Positions 1 to 10,989 of a DNA stretch of 64,000 bases are shown here, in pieces. Location: assembly GCA_963693085.1 (NCBI GenBank), contig OY856411.1, positions 1,352,685,550 to 1,352,749,549 of the forward strand, read 5' to 3'. The position numbers and the translations under genes are program-made. The notes below the pieces were generated by a model. It had not been told where the DNA came from. It searched no databases and saw only the letters and a list, made by a program, of their open reading frames with translations. The stretch's first letter is position 1, and each line of letters opens with the position of its first letter. The stretch comes from Alisma plantago-aquatica (lineage: Eukaryota > Streptophyta > Magnoliopsida > Alismatales > Alismataceae).

Positions 1-2035
1 TGATAATGAAAATGTAGAGATAATACAGAAGACCGAGGACAACCTGTCAAAATGAACATAGATAGGTTTGTTTCCTTGTGCTCCCGGTTCATATATCCAT
101 GCTCTCTACAATCTTAGTTGGTTGGATTCTACATACTGTTGTTATGCATCTTGTGAGCCTACATAAACTTTAGTATTAGGAGTTGGGCTAACTCTCGAGG
201 AGGGTCATTTTCTAGTATCACCATCCAATGCATGTCCTATGGTCGATAACCACTTGACTTGCTGGCTTGCATGGTTTGGTAAAACAAAGAGGAAGTGACA
301 TAAAAGAGAAAAATTATGAAAAATCATAAACGTCATGAAGAGTCGGGAGAAATTGTATAGATCGTGAAAAAATAAGAAAAATGTGAGAAGTTGTGAAAAT
401 CAATGACCGATGTAGTAATCGTGTTGAACGTTCAAGAACCTACAAAATCATGAAAATTTGTCAATTTTCATAAAATTTGGAGACTTTTATTGCTATGAAT
501 GGAATAAGAGCAAGAGGTTGGTGCCAATCACTTTAGTTGTACAACCATAAGAGCAACAATGTAGCACTATACATATCAAATCTCAGAATTTAAGCGTCTA
601 GTGTTAGGAGATCTAAAATAGAACAAATCTAAAAATTTAAGTGTCCAGTGTCAGGAGATCTAAAATGTACTTTAAATTTTCCAATCGTGGAAACACTACT
701 GGAAAGATCAAGTAGTAAATAGTTAATGCAAAAATACACAAAGGACAAGTGAAGTTCATGTCTTGGTTAGGAAACAATTTTCATTCAATAGTAACATACC
801 TCCCTTGAAAATAGTATGTGTGGATCATTTTAGCAAATAAGAGGAGTTGTAATAAAGATATTACATTTGTGTACATTGTAAACAAAGGACACGTTCAAGG
901 CACTGGCCAAGCCAAACTTAGCAAAATGACTTACAAGTATGATACTTAACAATTAAAGTTTTTAATGTGGCAGCTGACAATGGTGTGTTCACCCATTACT
1001 AACTCCAAAAAATAGATATAGATTTCAATGTGGTGTCATAATACATAGAGCTGGAGTTTTGCCTTCAATCCCCTATTTAACATAAACATTATGACTATAG
1101 GATTTTCACAACTCCTTTTTTCAACTGTACACCCCTAAATCTTAATGGAGTTTGTTATATAGTCGATGAAACAATTGAGAAGAATATTTTGGGATACTTA
1201 ATTGCAACCATGAGCCACCCATATCTGCGTATCCTTCAAGCCATTGTACGCCTAATTCACTCTTGTATGTTTCAAGTGGTTCCTTTTATTATCCTTTGTA
1301 TTGTTTCAGCCTCAAGAGGCCCTCAACATTTCACTGATGATGGCATTTAATTAAGATGTCAAAATCCTTCGCTCACTGAATGAATTTAATATAGTGAAAC
1401 TAGCATTATTTCTATTGGGGTTCACATAAAGGAAGTAGGTAAGCTTTGTGCTTGTATTGATATATGTCACTGACACAAACATCTGGGTAAGGAATGCATT
1501 GAGTTCCATAAACTTAGTGATGATGCTCGGTGTGTTATTCTGGGTCTTCATCTGTCTATTAGCTTCTTCTTCACGGGTGTTCCACTGACACTATTTCTCA
1601 AGAAATTCTTCAACTCATCAGTGACCTGACATCATTGAGATACATCTACATAAGAAAGTTTTGATAGTGTTACTTAAACCAAAACACTAGAAGCAGTACA
1701 TGGGTAACATTGTGGGTATTTTAGAACATAACATAGAGGCTTCATTGGTGTATGCTACAACCTATGTGAGTGAAGCATACTTGAGTAATAATAAGACATA
1801 CAACAACACTCATTCCATTATCTTAGAAGAAATCACTAGCGATAATAATGATTGAAAGGAAAAATGTATACGGAAAGAGAAATTTTCCAAACACAAGCAT
1901 ATATGTTGCTAAATGATGTCGTTCATATGCTAGTGTGTACTACAAAGATGTTTATGTAGTCCATGTAAGAGCGTACACCACAAAAGATAAAGAGCCTCTA
2001 GTGACTATGCAGAAGATTTGACCCGCTGAGACAAG
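1..2035. other. Non-coding AT-rich stretch
   Basis: No gene, RNA or recognisable transposon domain is visible here on either strand. Open frames are short, and a minus-strand frame around 1351-1551 has no motif I recognise. The only structure found is a short tandem duplication near 581-670, listed separately. It is probably decayed repeat or intergenic DNA. Confidence 0.5.
581..670. repeat. 47-bp tandem duplication
   Basis: Two adjacent copies, about 581-627 and 628-670, share the core TTTAAG(C/T)GTC(T/C)AGTGT(T/C)AGG followed by AGATCTAAAAT. The differences are mostly transitions, so it is an old local duplication with no evident function. Confidence 0.75.
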
Positions 2036-2039
2036 GATG

Positions 2040-3400
2040 GATACTCATGACCTAGGAAGAATGAACATGGACACTTACACATATATGGAAACGAACACAG
2101 ACACAGACACTGACACGGGACACGACAATTTCCAAAAATAAAGGAAACATACACGACACTGGACATAAAAAATATATAAATAGATAAATATTTTTTTTAA
2201 CATATTATGACATAAATTGCTATAGGTATATCCACATGGGAAATCTCCATGAAATCTAACACGCATTCAACATATAAAAACATATCCACAAGTCATAATA
2301 TGGATTAATCACAATATATAATACGATGTTTGATTATAAAACTATCATTGTAAAAATATATATAATTGTATAACTTAAGAGAAGTAGTATTTGAGGCATT
2401 AGTTTTTCTATTGTCGGTGGAAGTAGCGGTGAAAAAGAATTATTATCAAGATGAAGAAGGGGAGAGGTTAGGAAATATGTTGTTTCTGGAAGTGGAGGTG
2501 TAAAGTAAAGGTGTGTTAGAAATTGAAAGGGAAGAAAAGGAGAGGAATACATTGAGAGATACTTAAGATTTAGAGGCAAAAGAACAATAGGGGAGATGGA
2601 GATGTAGAGAAGCAAGAAAAATAATAGGTGTAGGGAGGACAATACTCTGCTACTATTTCCTGAAAGAGAAAGAAGAAGAGTAGGGGAGGAGTGGAAAGAG
2701 AAGGAAGATGAGAATTGGAGGATCAATGTGAAATAAGAGGAGAAAGTAGGGAACAATGTTGCACCATTTCCACATTTAGATTGGAGAGAGGAAGGACAAG
2801 AATGAGAAGAGGAAAAAAGGGGAAGAAAGAAAAGTAAATAAGGAGAAGCATAGAGGAGAAGGATAAAGAGGAGGTGAAGGAACATTTTTGCAACTACCAC
2901 AACTTTATAATACAAAAAGGAAAAGGTGGACAAGAAGAAGCAGGAAGAGTAGGAAGAAGAGGGGGCACACAAAGGAGGAAGAATTACATGGAACTGGAAG
3001 AGAAGATAGTGACTCCAACTACTTTCCTCCTCACAATTTATGTCAAATTCCCTAAACATTGCAATAGTTGGTGGAGATGATATAATTGATTATGGCTGCT
3101 ACAATTGTGAAAGAAGGGTGTTGACGGCTTTGCATGCAGCAGTTGTCTAGCTAAAGTTAGTAGAACAAGGAGTAGTGGAGGATAAGAGATTGGGATTTGG
3201 AGATGGTTTGCGGCTTCATTCATACACTTAGTCTTAAGTTGGTTGGGAGGGTGTGTATTAGATGTGTCCATGGAGTGTCCAGGCCATGTCTGGCATTGCA
3301 ATAAAAACATTCAAAGTGGACACGACATAAGTGTGTCCACCATGTGTCTAGGCATGTTCAAGGTGTGTCCATATTGAACACAGACACATAAGCCTTTGGG
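2040..3400. repeat. Possible repeat unit with inverted GACAC/GTGTC-rich flanks
   Basis: The left flank (about 2060-2155) is crowded with GACAC on the plus strand. The right flank (about 3250-3390) is crowded with the complement GTGTC. The flanks are therefore inverted with respect to each other around a purine-rich core. There is no transposase, clean terminal repeat or target duplication, so calling this a mobile element is only an inference. Confidence 0.35.
2385..3010 (+). other. Long purine-rich (GA) tract
   Basis: More than 600 bases of the plus strand are dominated by A and G (runs such as GGAGAAGGA and GAAGAAGAG). The minus strand is correspondingly pyrimidine-rich. All stop codons contain purines, so the pyrimidine strand stays open for 241 codons and gives a meaningless Ser/Leu/Phe-rich frame. 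This is low-complexity DNA, not a gene. Confidence 0.8.
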
Positions 3401-3462
3401 AAGTTTCTGTGCTTCCTAGATTATGATAAATTCAGTGTGAGTGACAATAGGAGGACTGCATC

Positions 3463-3675
3463 CAGGAAAAGATCACAGAAGCCAAGCACCTAGTCATAAA
3501 CCGCAAGCTGCTCTAGTCCAAGGAGTTTCAATATGCCACTAAGATATTGAGATCAAATAGGGATTCATTCCTTAAGTTCTTTCACAAATACAATTCGTTG
3601 TTCTTTGAGTACATTCATGAGATCCAGAAAAAGATCCCATCAAACCATTACAGAGTAGGTCAATCATGGTACTAG
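3463..3675 (+). pseudogene. Relic exon resembling plant DUF3741/DUF4378 (TRM/LONGIFOLIA-like) proteins
   Basis: One frame of 71 codons is broken by a single TAG at 3514-3516. It reads like the conserved block of these plant proteins, in which EAKHL, a ..LL.SKEFQ.A..IL.SN segment and D.FLKF occur in order, followed by a Phe/Tyr-rich segment and IHEIQKK. In the family this block lies between the N-terminal DUF3741 motif and the C-terminal DUF4378 domain of microtubule-associated proteins. Here it stands alone, with no start codon, neighbouring exon or other domain. It could be a captured exon or the remains of a dead gene. Recognition is from memory of the family pattern; a chance resemblance is possible but unlikely over about 50 residues. 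Confidence 0.45.
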
Positions 3676-3892
3676 TCTAATATGTTGATGATATACAATA
3701 GTTTATTGAATTTACCATTAAAGCTCTGGCATCAATGGTAAGAAGATCCCATTTCTTAAAGATGGGGGTAGGTGAATCATCAAATCATAATTGGATGTAG
3801 CCTTCTATATGGGTATGAGATAGGGACACAAATGTACACAAAGAGACATGGTTTGCATTGTTTGAATTATTCCTATTGGAATATCTTTGACT

Positions 3893-4668
3893 ACTATTAC
3901 TATTTCTTACTTGTTCTGGATCGTTATTTATATGCATTTACATGAACGAATATGCCCAGAAATTCCAGCCTTTCTTTAATATTGTGGCATAACTTCCCAT
4001 CATGTCTATGACTTCAACTTTTATTGAAAATATGCATCTACAAGTGGCCACCATGAAGCTTGATGGATGCAAATGCCACTCTTGGTGTCTCCCCCTTTAT
4101 GTATGATCATGCATTAGTTATCCTATTCTTCACTTCATCAAAAGATGTGGCACATATCTTCTATAATAATTAAGCCCACCCAGCTAAATTTATTGCTCTA
4201 TAATGTGGAATTTAATTTAGGGAGCATAGTAGGTTTAAATTGTATTGGATTGTAAAACATTCATATGAGTATGATACATGTCTATTACTATTTCTTGTTC
4301 TAGTTGGTTATTTATATGCATATAAATTAACAAACATGCCCAAAAATTAACCAGGTTGCCTTTCTTTTTTGTTAAGGATAACATCCCATAGTGGCTACCT
4401 CATAAACTATTAGTGAGAATTTGCATCTACAATAGGCTACTCTGGTGCTTGATGGTTGTAAATGCCACTCCTAGTTTTTCCACTTAAAGAGTGATTATGT
4501 AGTGGGTATCCAAATGTTCACTTCATTAAAATGTGTTGGACACATCTTCTAAAACAATTAATCCCAACAATCTAAACTATTTCTCTATTTTATGGAGTCT
4601 AATTTAGGGAACATAGTAGGTTTACACTGAGAAGGAAGATAAAAGCATTCATATGAGTAGTAGTATCC
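3893..4668. repeat. Diverged 388-bp direct tandem duplication
   Basis: Copy 1 (about 3893-4280) and copy 2 (about 4281-4668) stay collinear. Both contain TATTTCTT then TTATTTATATGCAT, TGCATCTACAA, GCTTGATGG, AATGCCACTC, CACTTCAT, ACACATCTTCTA or a close variant, ATAGTAGGTTTA and CATTCATATGAGTA, in the same order with small indels. Identity looks like roughly three quarters. No protein is encoded. Confidence 0.8.
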
Positions 4669-6035
4669 ATTAGCTTAAGATTCCCCCTTCTCTCTATAAT
4701 ATAATTCTTTAAAATTATGAGAACTTGATTACATAATTTCTAAAATAATTTTAAATTTGCCACAAAGATGGACAATTAACTAAGATTAAGCTAAAATTAC
4801 ATTTAAGATAGGATTGTATGCCTTTGATGATTTTTTTGATGTTTTGATTTTTATGGTCTTGCTTGGAGTGAGAAATTTTGGTGTTGTTTACTTTCCTCTT
4901 TAGTGAGGATCCTATAGTGATTTCTACCAAGATTCTTTTCGTAGACCAAATATGATTGGTACCCTACCAGTGACAACAATATTGGCTTCCTTTTTTATTA
5001 TGTTGACAATACTTTTAACAATTGATTCTCTTTTTCAGGCATTCATTAGACATTTGGAGTTTTGGTTCTATTCTACAATTTATATACAAATATTTGATTG
5101 AGATAAGAGGTTCATAGAAAAATGACATGGTAATCTATAATTATTTCTCTTTTGATATTAAGGAGACAAAATAAATAGTATAAGGAAACAATAAATAGTA
5201 ACATGGGGACATTGATCTAAAGACCTCACCATTATAGCCGCTTTTCTTCATTTCCTATTTTGTAGTTGTCTATCAACCACATCAATGGGAGGAAGAGTTA
5301 TTATTTCCTTACTGACATGTTTCTTCTTGTTGGCCTATCTTTGGTAAAATCTTTTTTTCTATGTAATGTTCTCTTGATTGGTTTATTGGTACATGTTAAT
5401 GAGATATAAGTATGATGTTTACGTTTGCAACCATGACCCAAATGATATCTTTACCTAACAAAGACATGAAACTGAGCCTCTATTTCAAGAGATTATGCAG
5501 TTTATTTGGGATTAAACTTTTTTAACAACCAAGAGTAAATTTGCATATTTACATGTGTTGCGACTCATGAGATTTGCAATAAGTGTGCCTGAATGAAACA
5601 AGGAAGTTGTTTCTTTAAGAAATAGATTGGAAATGTGAATGCCAAACCATTTAAAATGGCATCTATTTTTAAGAGGTAACTCAAATGGAAAAGAATAAGA
5701 ATACACCCACCTAAAAGAGATTGTATGCCTTACATTTGTCAAGTGAATAAATGTTTCAATGAATATCTATATATCCTCATGTAGTCTATAGGCATTGATC
5801 TTAAAATATAGCATCTAAAAATACAACAAATTTTATAAAAGTATTTAGGAGACTGTGATTCATTAAAACGTCTTTGCATCTGATAGATAAATGGATAACC
5901 AATCTTATCTATCACTTTTGTATGGTCCTACTCTTATTTAGCAAGGCACCACCCTAGGTGGTGCCTAGGCTTAAGACAACCTGCCTCAAACTGGGTGTGC
6001 AGTCCCCTATCTAACCGAAGTGGCCTCCTAAGGCC
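4669..6035. other. Non-coding AT-rich stretch with a short palindrome
   Basis: I see no gene, RNA or transposon domain. At 5944-5966 a short palindrome (AGGCACCACC, three bases, then its complement GGTGGTGCCT) resembles GC-rich motifs found in many plant repeats, but nothing around it defines an element. Confidence 0.5.
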
Positions 6036-6039
6036 GTTT

Positions 6040-6440
6040 GGGCCCAAATTAAGCCACTTCAAGTCTAATTTAGCATATATTAGGTCTTTATATATTCTGG
6101 TTGAGTCATTTTTTGTTTAAATGGGTCTGATTATACTAAATGAGATCAAATTTGGGTAAATTAGGTCTACATGCTTGATTTGGGGAAATAGGTCTAATTT
6201 GAGGGATTTAGGTCTAATTTGACCATGTAAGGCCTCATTCAGATCAATATAGGGGAAATTAGGGCTAGCTAGGTTTGATTAGGTCATGTTATGCAAAATT
6301 AGGTTTGATTTTAGGCCAAATTATGTGAAATTAAGGAGATGATATTTGATTTGGAAACAAGTCTGATTTGGGGGAAATGAGTCTCATTTGGTGGATTAGG
6401 TCTAATTTGGTGAGGTTAGGTCTGATTTGGCCAAATTTAA
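6040..6440 (+). repeat. Degenerate minisatellite, AGGTCTAATTTGG-like unit
   Basis: Irregular copies of a roughly 20-base unit (TTAGGTCTAATTTGGGG, with variants GGTCTGATTTGG, GGTCTAATTTGAGG and AGGTTTGATT) recur at least a dozen times. Spacing drifts and some copies are badly decayed. It abuts the truncated end of the minus-strand LTR. Confidence 0.6.
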
Positions 6441-6479
6441 TTTTATTTTTCTCAACATAGGGAAAATTCTGGAAAGTTG

Positions 6480-9400
6480 ATTACTCTGATAGTATTATAT
6501 AACATCTAGGCATTATAAGACACAAGGAAAGGGTTATCATCCAATGTGAATCGTGTTCAACCCTAATCAGATATACTACATGGTTGTATTACATCTTGTA
6601 TTACACCCTGGGAAGTTTGAGTCGTATCACCCAAAGTCCAATTGACCACTACGAAGTCGCAATCAATTCTGAAAAGATCTAAGAGAGCCAAAATCCTAAG
6701 ATTGCATACATGCCCTGTCAGTATGGGTCCAACACAGTGATATATCAGTCAAACTACCAACAATGACATATAGTTAAGCTGATAACAACTGGTACACCCT
6801 TGGTATAGGTCATGGCACTAGCCATCAGGTTATACAAAACCCTGCCAACGAGGTACAACTGCAGCTATCCTCAAACACATCACATGTAACAATTATCCAA
6901 GACATAGCCGCAACAGTTCTCACACTGGGGCATGACTGTACTCATCTTCCATAACTATTGGGATCTGAATGTCAAGGACACACAGTCTTATGCACCCGCA
7001 CATACTCAACATGTTATGTATGCGACTCTGAGATTCCCTTAGGCATACTCATATCACCATCCAACAAGTTCTGAGACTAAAAATGGTTCTACGGCATAGG
7101 GTACTACATGATTAGGGTTTCACTTGATTAGTTATTGCCAATTGGGTGAATTAAGACTACATCAAACAAGTTCACATACAAACCCTAATTCACCTCTTGC
7201 AAACATTGGTATATAACAACTCCAGAAGATATAAAATGTATAAGGTAAAATTCTAAATCTCAACACCACCTGGTACTATTTTGTTGCCATCTGTGAGACT
7301 GTACTTGTCATCATTTCACCATTTAATATCAATCCTTATCACATTATGAAGATAATTATACCTACAATAGGACCCACCATGATCAAAGGTCATTAAGAAT
7401 ATCACATCCTTTCCTGCAAGCACATCATTATCTTACCATGCCTTATAACAAGGCTCAACAAACCATTATCATACATGTGGCATGTGAGTTTAGCACAACA
7501 AGGAACTATGATGATCATATAATATCATATTAGGGTTTCAACAACAATAACATATTATTCCATTATCAAAGTAATCGTTCAAGAAGGTTGACTGTGATTA
7601 ATCACTATCACTTATTTGCATTAGGGTTAGGTGTAACATGATAAGCTACATTAGGGTTACACATCAACTCATTACGATGATTATCAATTATACTCATAGG
7701 AGGAAAAAGGTAAGAATACCAAGTTATGAGTATTGAACCATCAGTTATACAACTTCAAAACCAAGCCATCAAAACATGAGCTGCACTTATAACCATCGGA
7801 TGTTGGAACATCAAACCCTAATTATCAGATCGTGGTCTTCATACAAGACCATCAGGTGTTGGGTAAACAAAAAAAATCAGTTGAGATACAAGAAAATCCT
7901 TGGATAATTCAACTAAGGAAACCATCTAGTTAGGACCTAAAAGAATCACCACATAAGAACCAGTCTAGCCATCAGTTGTGGTGTCCCAGATCACCATCAG
8001 TTGTGACCATCAAATCATGCGTGAGAAGAACCATTGACCTATGAGTCAGAACAACCATTGGTTGATGACCAATAGAAACCATTAATTGTTGATAACATGT
8101 GGAAAACTGATCCAAAGACCAAGGAAAAACCATCATTTGTTGAACCAAAAAGACCATCGTTTGAACCACCATATATAAGCACCAAATACCATCGAACGTA
8201 GGAACTATAACCATCATTGGTGGAGGGGAAAACATTACCATAGGTTTTAGCACAAGGAATAATCTAAAATAGAAGCTATTTCATGACCATCAGTTGCTAC
8301 GAGAAAGCCAAGCAAAACAACAACAAGAACAAAGCCATCGATTTGCAAAAGAAGAAGGGAAATCAACACAAAACCCTAAGTATGACCATTGTTTGAAGAG
8401 CAACAACCATCATTTAATCACATGAAAATAAGATCTAGAGATTTCAATACCAAAGTAAGGTTTTTATAAAGGTTTAGAGTCCATCCATAGTGATAAGCTA
8501 CTCAAGAACATCATCTAATCTTAAACCCTAGGCAAAAGTAGTATCTCTATACTTATAACTTCATTTTAGAGCAAGAAAATATACATGCAAGGTAGTAGTG
8601 AGAAATAAAATTGAAAAAATTTATATGACTCTACTATGGGACGAATATGAAGATCCTAGAATCAAGAAGGCTCGAAGAAAGAAGGTAGAAACCCTAGTTT
8701 GAACTCTCCAAGCTAGCTCCATCTCCACCAAGGAAGCAAACCCTAGGTCCAGTAAGCAAGAATGATGTGTTCTTCAATCTCTAGAGCAAGATATACCATG
8801 AAAAACCATCGTTTTGACCAACAAGAAGGAGGAAGGGGGTAGCACAGAAAGAAAAATGAAGGAAAGATGGGAGAACGTACTTGCTTAGGTCAAGAACAAG
8901 CAAAGGAAGCTCCACAAGCTCAAAAGGAGGGTAGATTCGAACCCTATCCACACATGCAAGGAGATCGAGCACCTTCTTCTAATTTGGGTACCTTATTCTC
9001 CACCTAGGTAAGGAGGACGAATCTCTAGAAATAAATGAAAATAAAGGCAAGACCAAAGGGTTTTTTTGGGTGCAAGAGGGAAGGTATAAGAAGCTATGGG
9101 TAAGAGGGGAGAGAAGGTTATGTGGTCCTACTAGGTCTGCCATGTGTCCATGGCCTAAAGGATCACGTCCATCCAAAGAAGAAACTCCATGGGTTGTGGG
9201 AGTCTGCAGGGACATTTGATGTTGGATTTCTAGGCCAACCATCGATTTTCATGCATGGTGACCATCGGTTTTGGGAACTTAGGTCCCAAGGGTGAAAAAC
9301 ATCATTCACACACCCTCGTAGGTGAACCAGCAACCCAAGGAGCATCAAGTGGGGAAACCATAGACCCTCACACCTATAGGGACCACAAAGGAGTCACCAT

Positions 9401-9815
9401 ATGGTAACAACACCATAGGAGCCCATCCAACCAGAAGGACCATCGAGTTATGGCCTTTAAGGTAGCTCATCCATGAGGGGGTAAAACCTAACTCACCCCT
9501 AGATGGATATCACCACCAAAACAAGGTGAAAAAAGGTTCCCCATGGTAAAAAAGGTCAATAAAGATAATGAAACATCTAAGGCACAACAAGAATGGTATA
9601 ATTGCAAGAAAAATATCAAATATGGGTAAATTGCAGAAGTAAAAAATAAGCATATAATTGCATAACTTGCACAAACAATGTACAAACTAGACCAAACATG
9701 AAACTTAAGATTTTCACATGATATAAAATAACATAAAAAGTTATATTAAGGTTTAAAGAACTTAATTATGATAAGAAAGCATGTTCAACCAAAAAGTAAT
9801 GTCAAGAGTCTTACA
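6480..9815 (-). repeat. 3' LTR (truncated) of a Del/Tekay-like Ty3/gypsy element
   Basis: On the minus strand the LTR begins TGTAAG at 9815, directly downstream of the chromodomain relic. The preceding CCCCTAACAAGG (minus: CCTTGTTAGGGG, then TTTATGGT) matches the sequence before the 3' LTR of the LARD at 30382. The section from about 6530 to 7250 is recognisably the reverse complement of LARD LTR sequence near 26880-27580. The part next to 9815 is much more diverged. The terminal 0.9 kb of the LTR is missing at the 6480 side, so the element is truncated there. No 5' LTR is visible. Confidence 0.7.
7966..8420 (+). repeat. Dispersed ACCATC(A/G)NTTG motif array inside the LTR
   Basis: About fifteen copies of ACCAT(C/T)(A/G)(N)TTG or close variants occur at irregular spacing of roughly 20-50 bases, for example near 7993, 8129, 8150, 8209, 8283, 8334 and 8405. 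Scattered copies continue to about 9450. The complementary form (CAATGGT, GATGGT) is also frequent in the LARD LTRs around 25060-25240. Confidence 0.6.
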
Positions 9816-9837
9816 ACCATAAACCCCTAACAAGGAT

Positions 9838-10905
9838 TTTGCCCCCAAAATCCTATACAAAAAGCGAAAGGTACTTCCTACACATCTCATCCTCTTATCC
9901 CACATGGCTTCCTACACACCATGGTGATTCCAAAAAACCTTCAGTAATACGATATCCTTCTTATTCAACTTCTTTACTCTCCTATCCAGGATCAACACAA
10001 GACCCTCCACATAAGACACATGCTTATCTAACTCAATCTCCACTAGCTTTATCATCTACTCTGTATCTAGATGACACGTCTTCGGCATGGAAACATAAAA
10101 GACATTGTGCAAGCTATGCAGTTTTGGTGGTAACTCTAACTTGTATGCCACCTTTCCAACATGAGGTAAGATAGGGTATGGTCCCATAAACCTAGGAGCC
10201 AACATACCCTTCTTACCAAACCTCAACACACCTTTCCAAGGGGAAACACATAGGTACACCCTATCTCCCACTTTGAACTCTAACAATATATGATGGTTAT
10301 CGATATAAGACTTCTGTCTGTCCTGGGCTGCATTCAACTATTGTTGTATCACCTTGATCTTCTCTATAGTTTATTGTACAAGCTCATGACCCAAACACTG
10401 ATACTCAACTATCCCATACCAACAAAGAGGTGACCGACAACATCTTCCATAAAAAGCCTCAAAAGGTACCATATCTATGCTCCTCTAATAACTATTGTTG
10501 TAGGCAAACTCTAGCAAACTCGGGAGCATATCCCTAATTGCTAAGAAACTATAGAACACATTCCCTCAAAAGATACCCCAAAGTCTGAATAGTCCTCTTA
10601 CACTGGACATCAATCTGTGGGTGGATAGTTGTGCTAAACCTCAGTTGTGTCCCCAATGTTGTATGCAGAAGATCCCAAAAACACCTTGTAAACTATAGAC
10701 ATCTGTGAGACACTATGGTAACTGGAATACCATGCAAACAAACTATCTCATCAACATATATTTGTGCCAAGTTATCACTTGTATACTTTGTCTTGACTGG
10801 AAGGAAGTGAGATGACTTGGTTAACTTGTCAACTATCACCCAAAGGGAATGATGACCTTTAGCTGTCCTTGGAAGACCAACCACACCTACAGAAAGTAGT
10901 GATGT
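9838..10905 (-). pseudogene. Ty3/gypsy pol 3' end: integrase plus chromodomain (Del/Tekay-like)
   Basis: Reading on the minus strand from 10905, the integrase core appears first (VDKLTKSSHFLPVKT, then a segment ending ..CKRTIQTL.YLL). Next comes the integrase C-terminal block with KVGDRVYL, KGVLRFGKKG, RFMGPYPI and HNVFYVSMPK. The final part (about 10060-9870) fits a chromodomain: ILDR..KKLNKKDI, KVFWNHHG and a degenerate EEATWE-like segment. Order and motifs match chromoviruses of the Del/Tekay group, in which integrase inserts the cDNA and the chromodomain guides it to heterochromatin. Several stops and frame changes, and the absence of gag, protease and reverse transcriptase upstream, show a dead fragment. 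Confidence 0.85.
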
Positions 10906-10989
10906 TGCTCACAAATCTAGTATAATTATATCTCCTAACATACTTCAAACTTGACTAAGGGGAAAGCATCCCATGAAATGTTTCTAATT

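Noticed and set aside
2334..3059. 241-codon minus-strand open frame, Ser/Leu/Phe-rich, looking like a membrane protein
   Set aside because: It is the complement of a purine-rich tract. Pyrimidine-rich DNA lacks stop codons by composition, and no domain or proper gene context is present.
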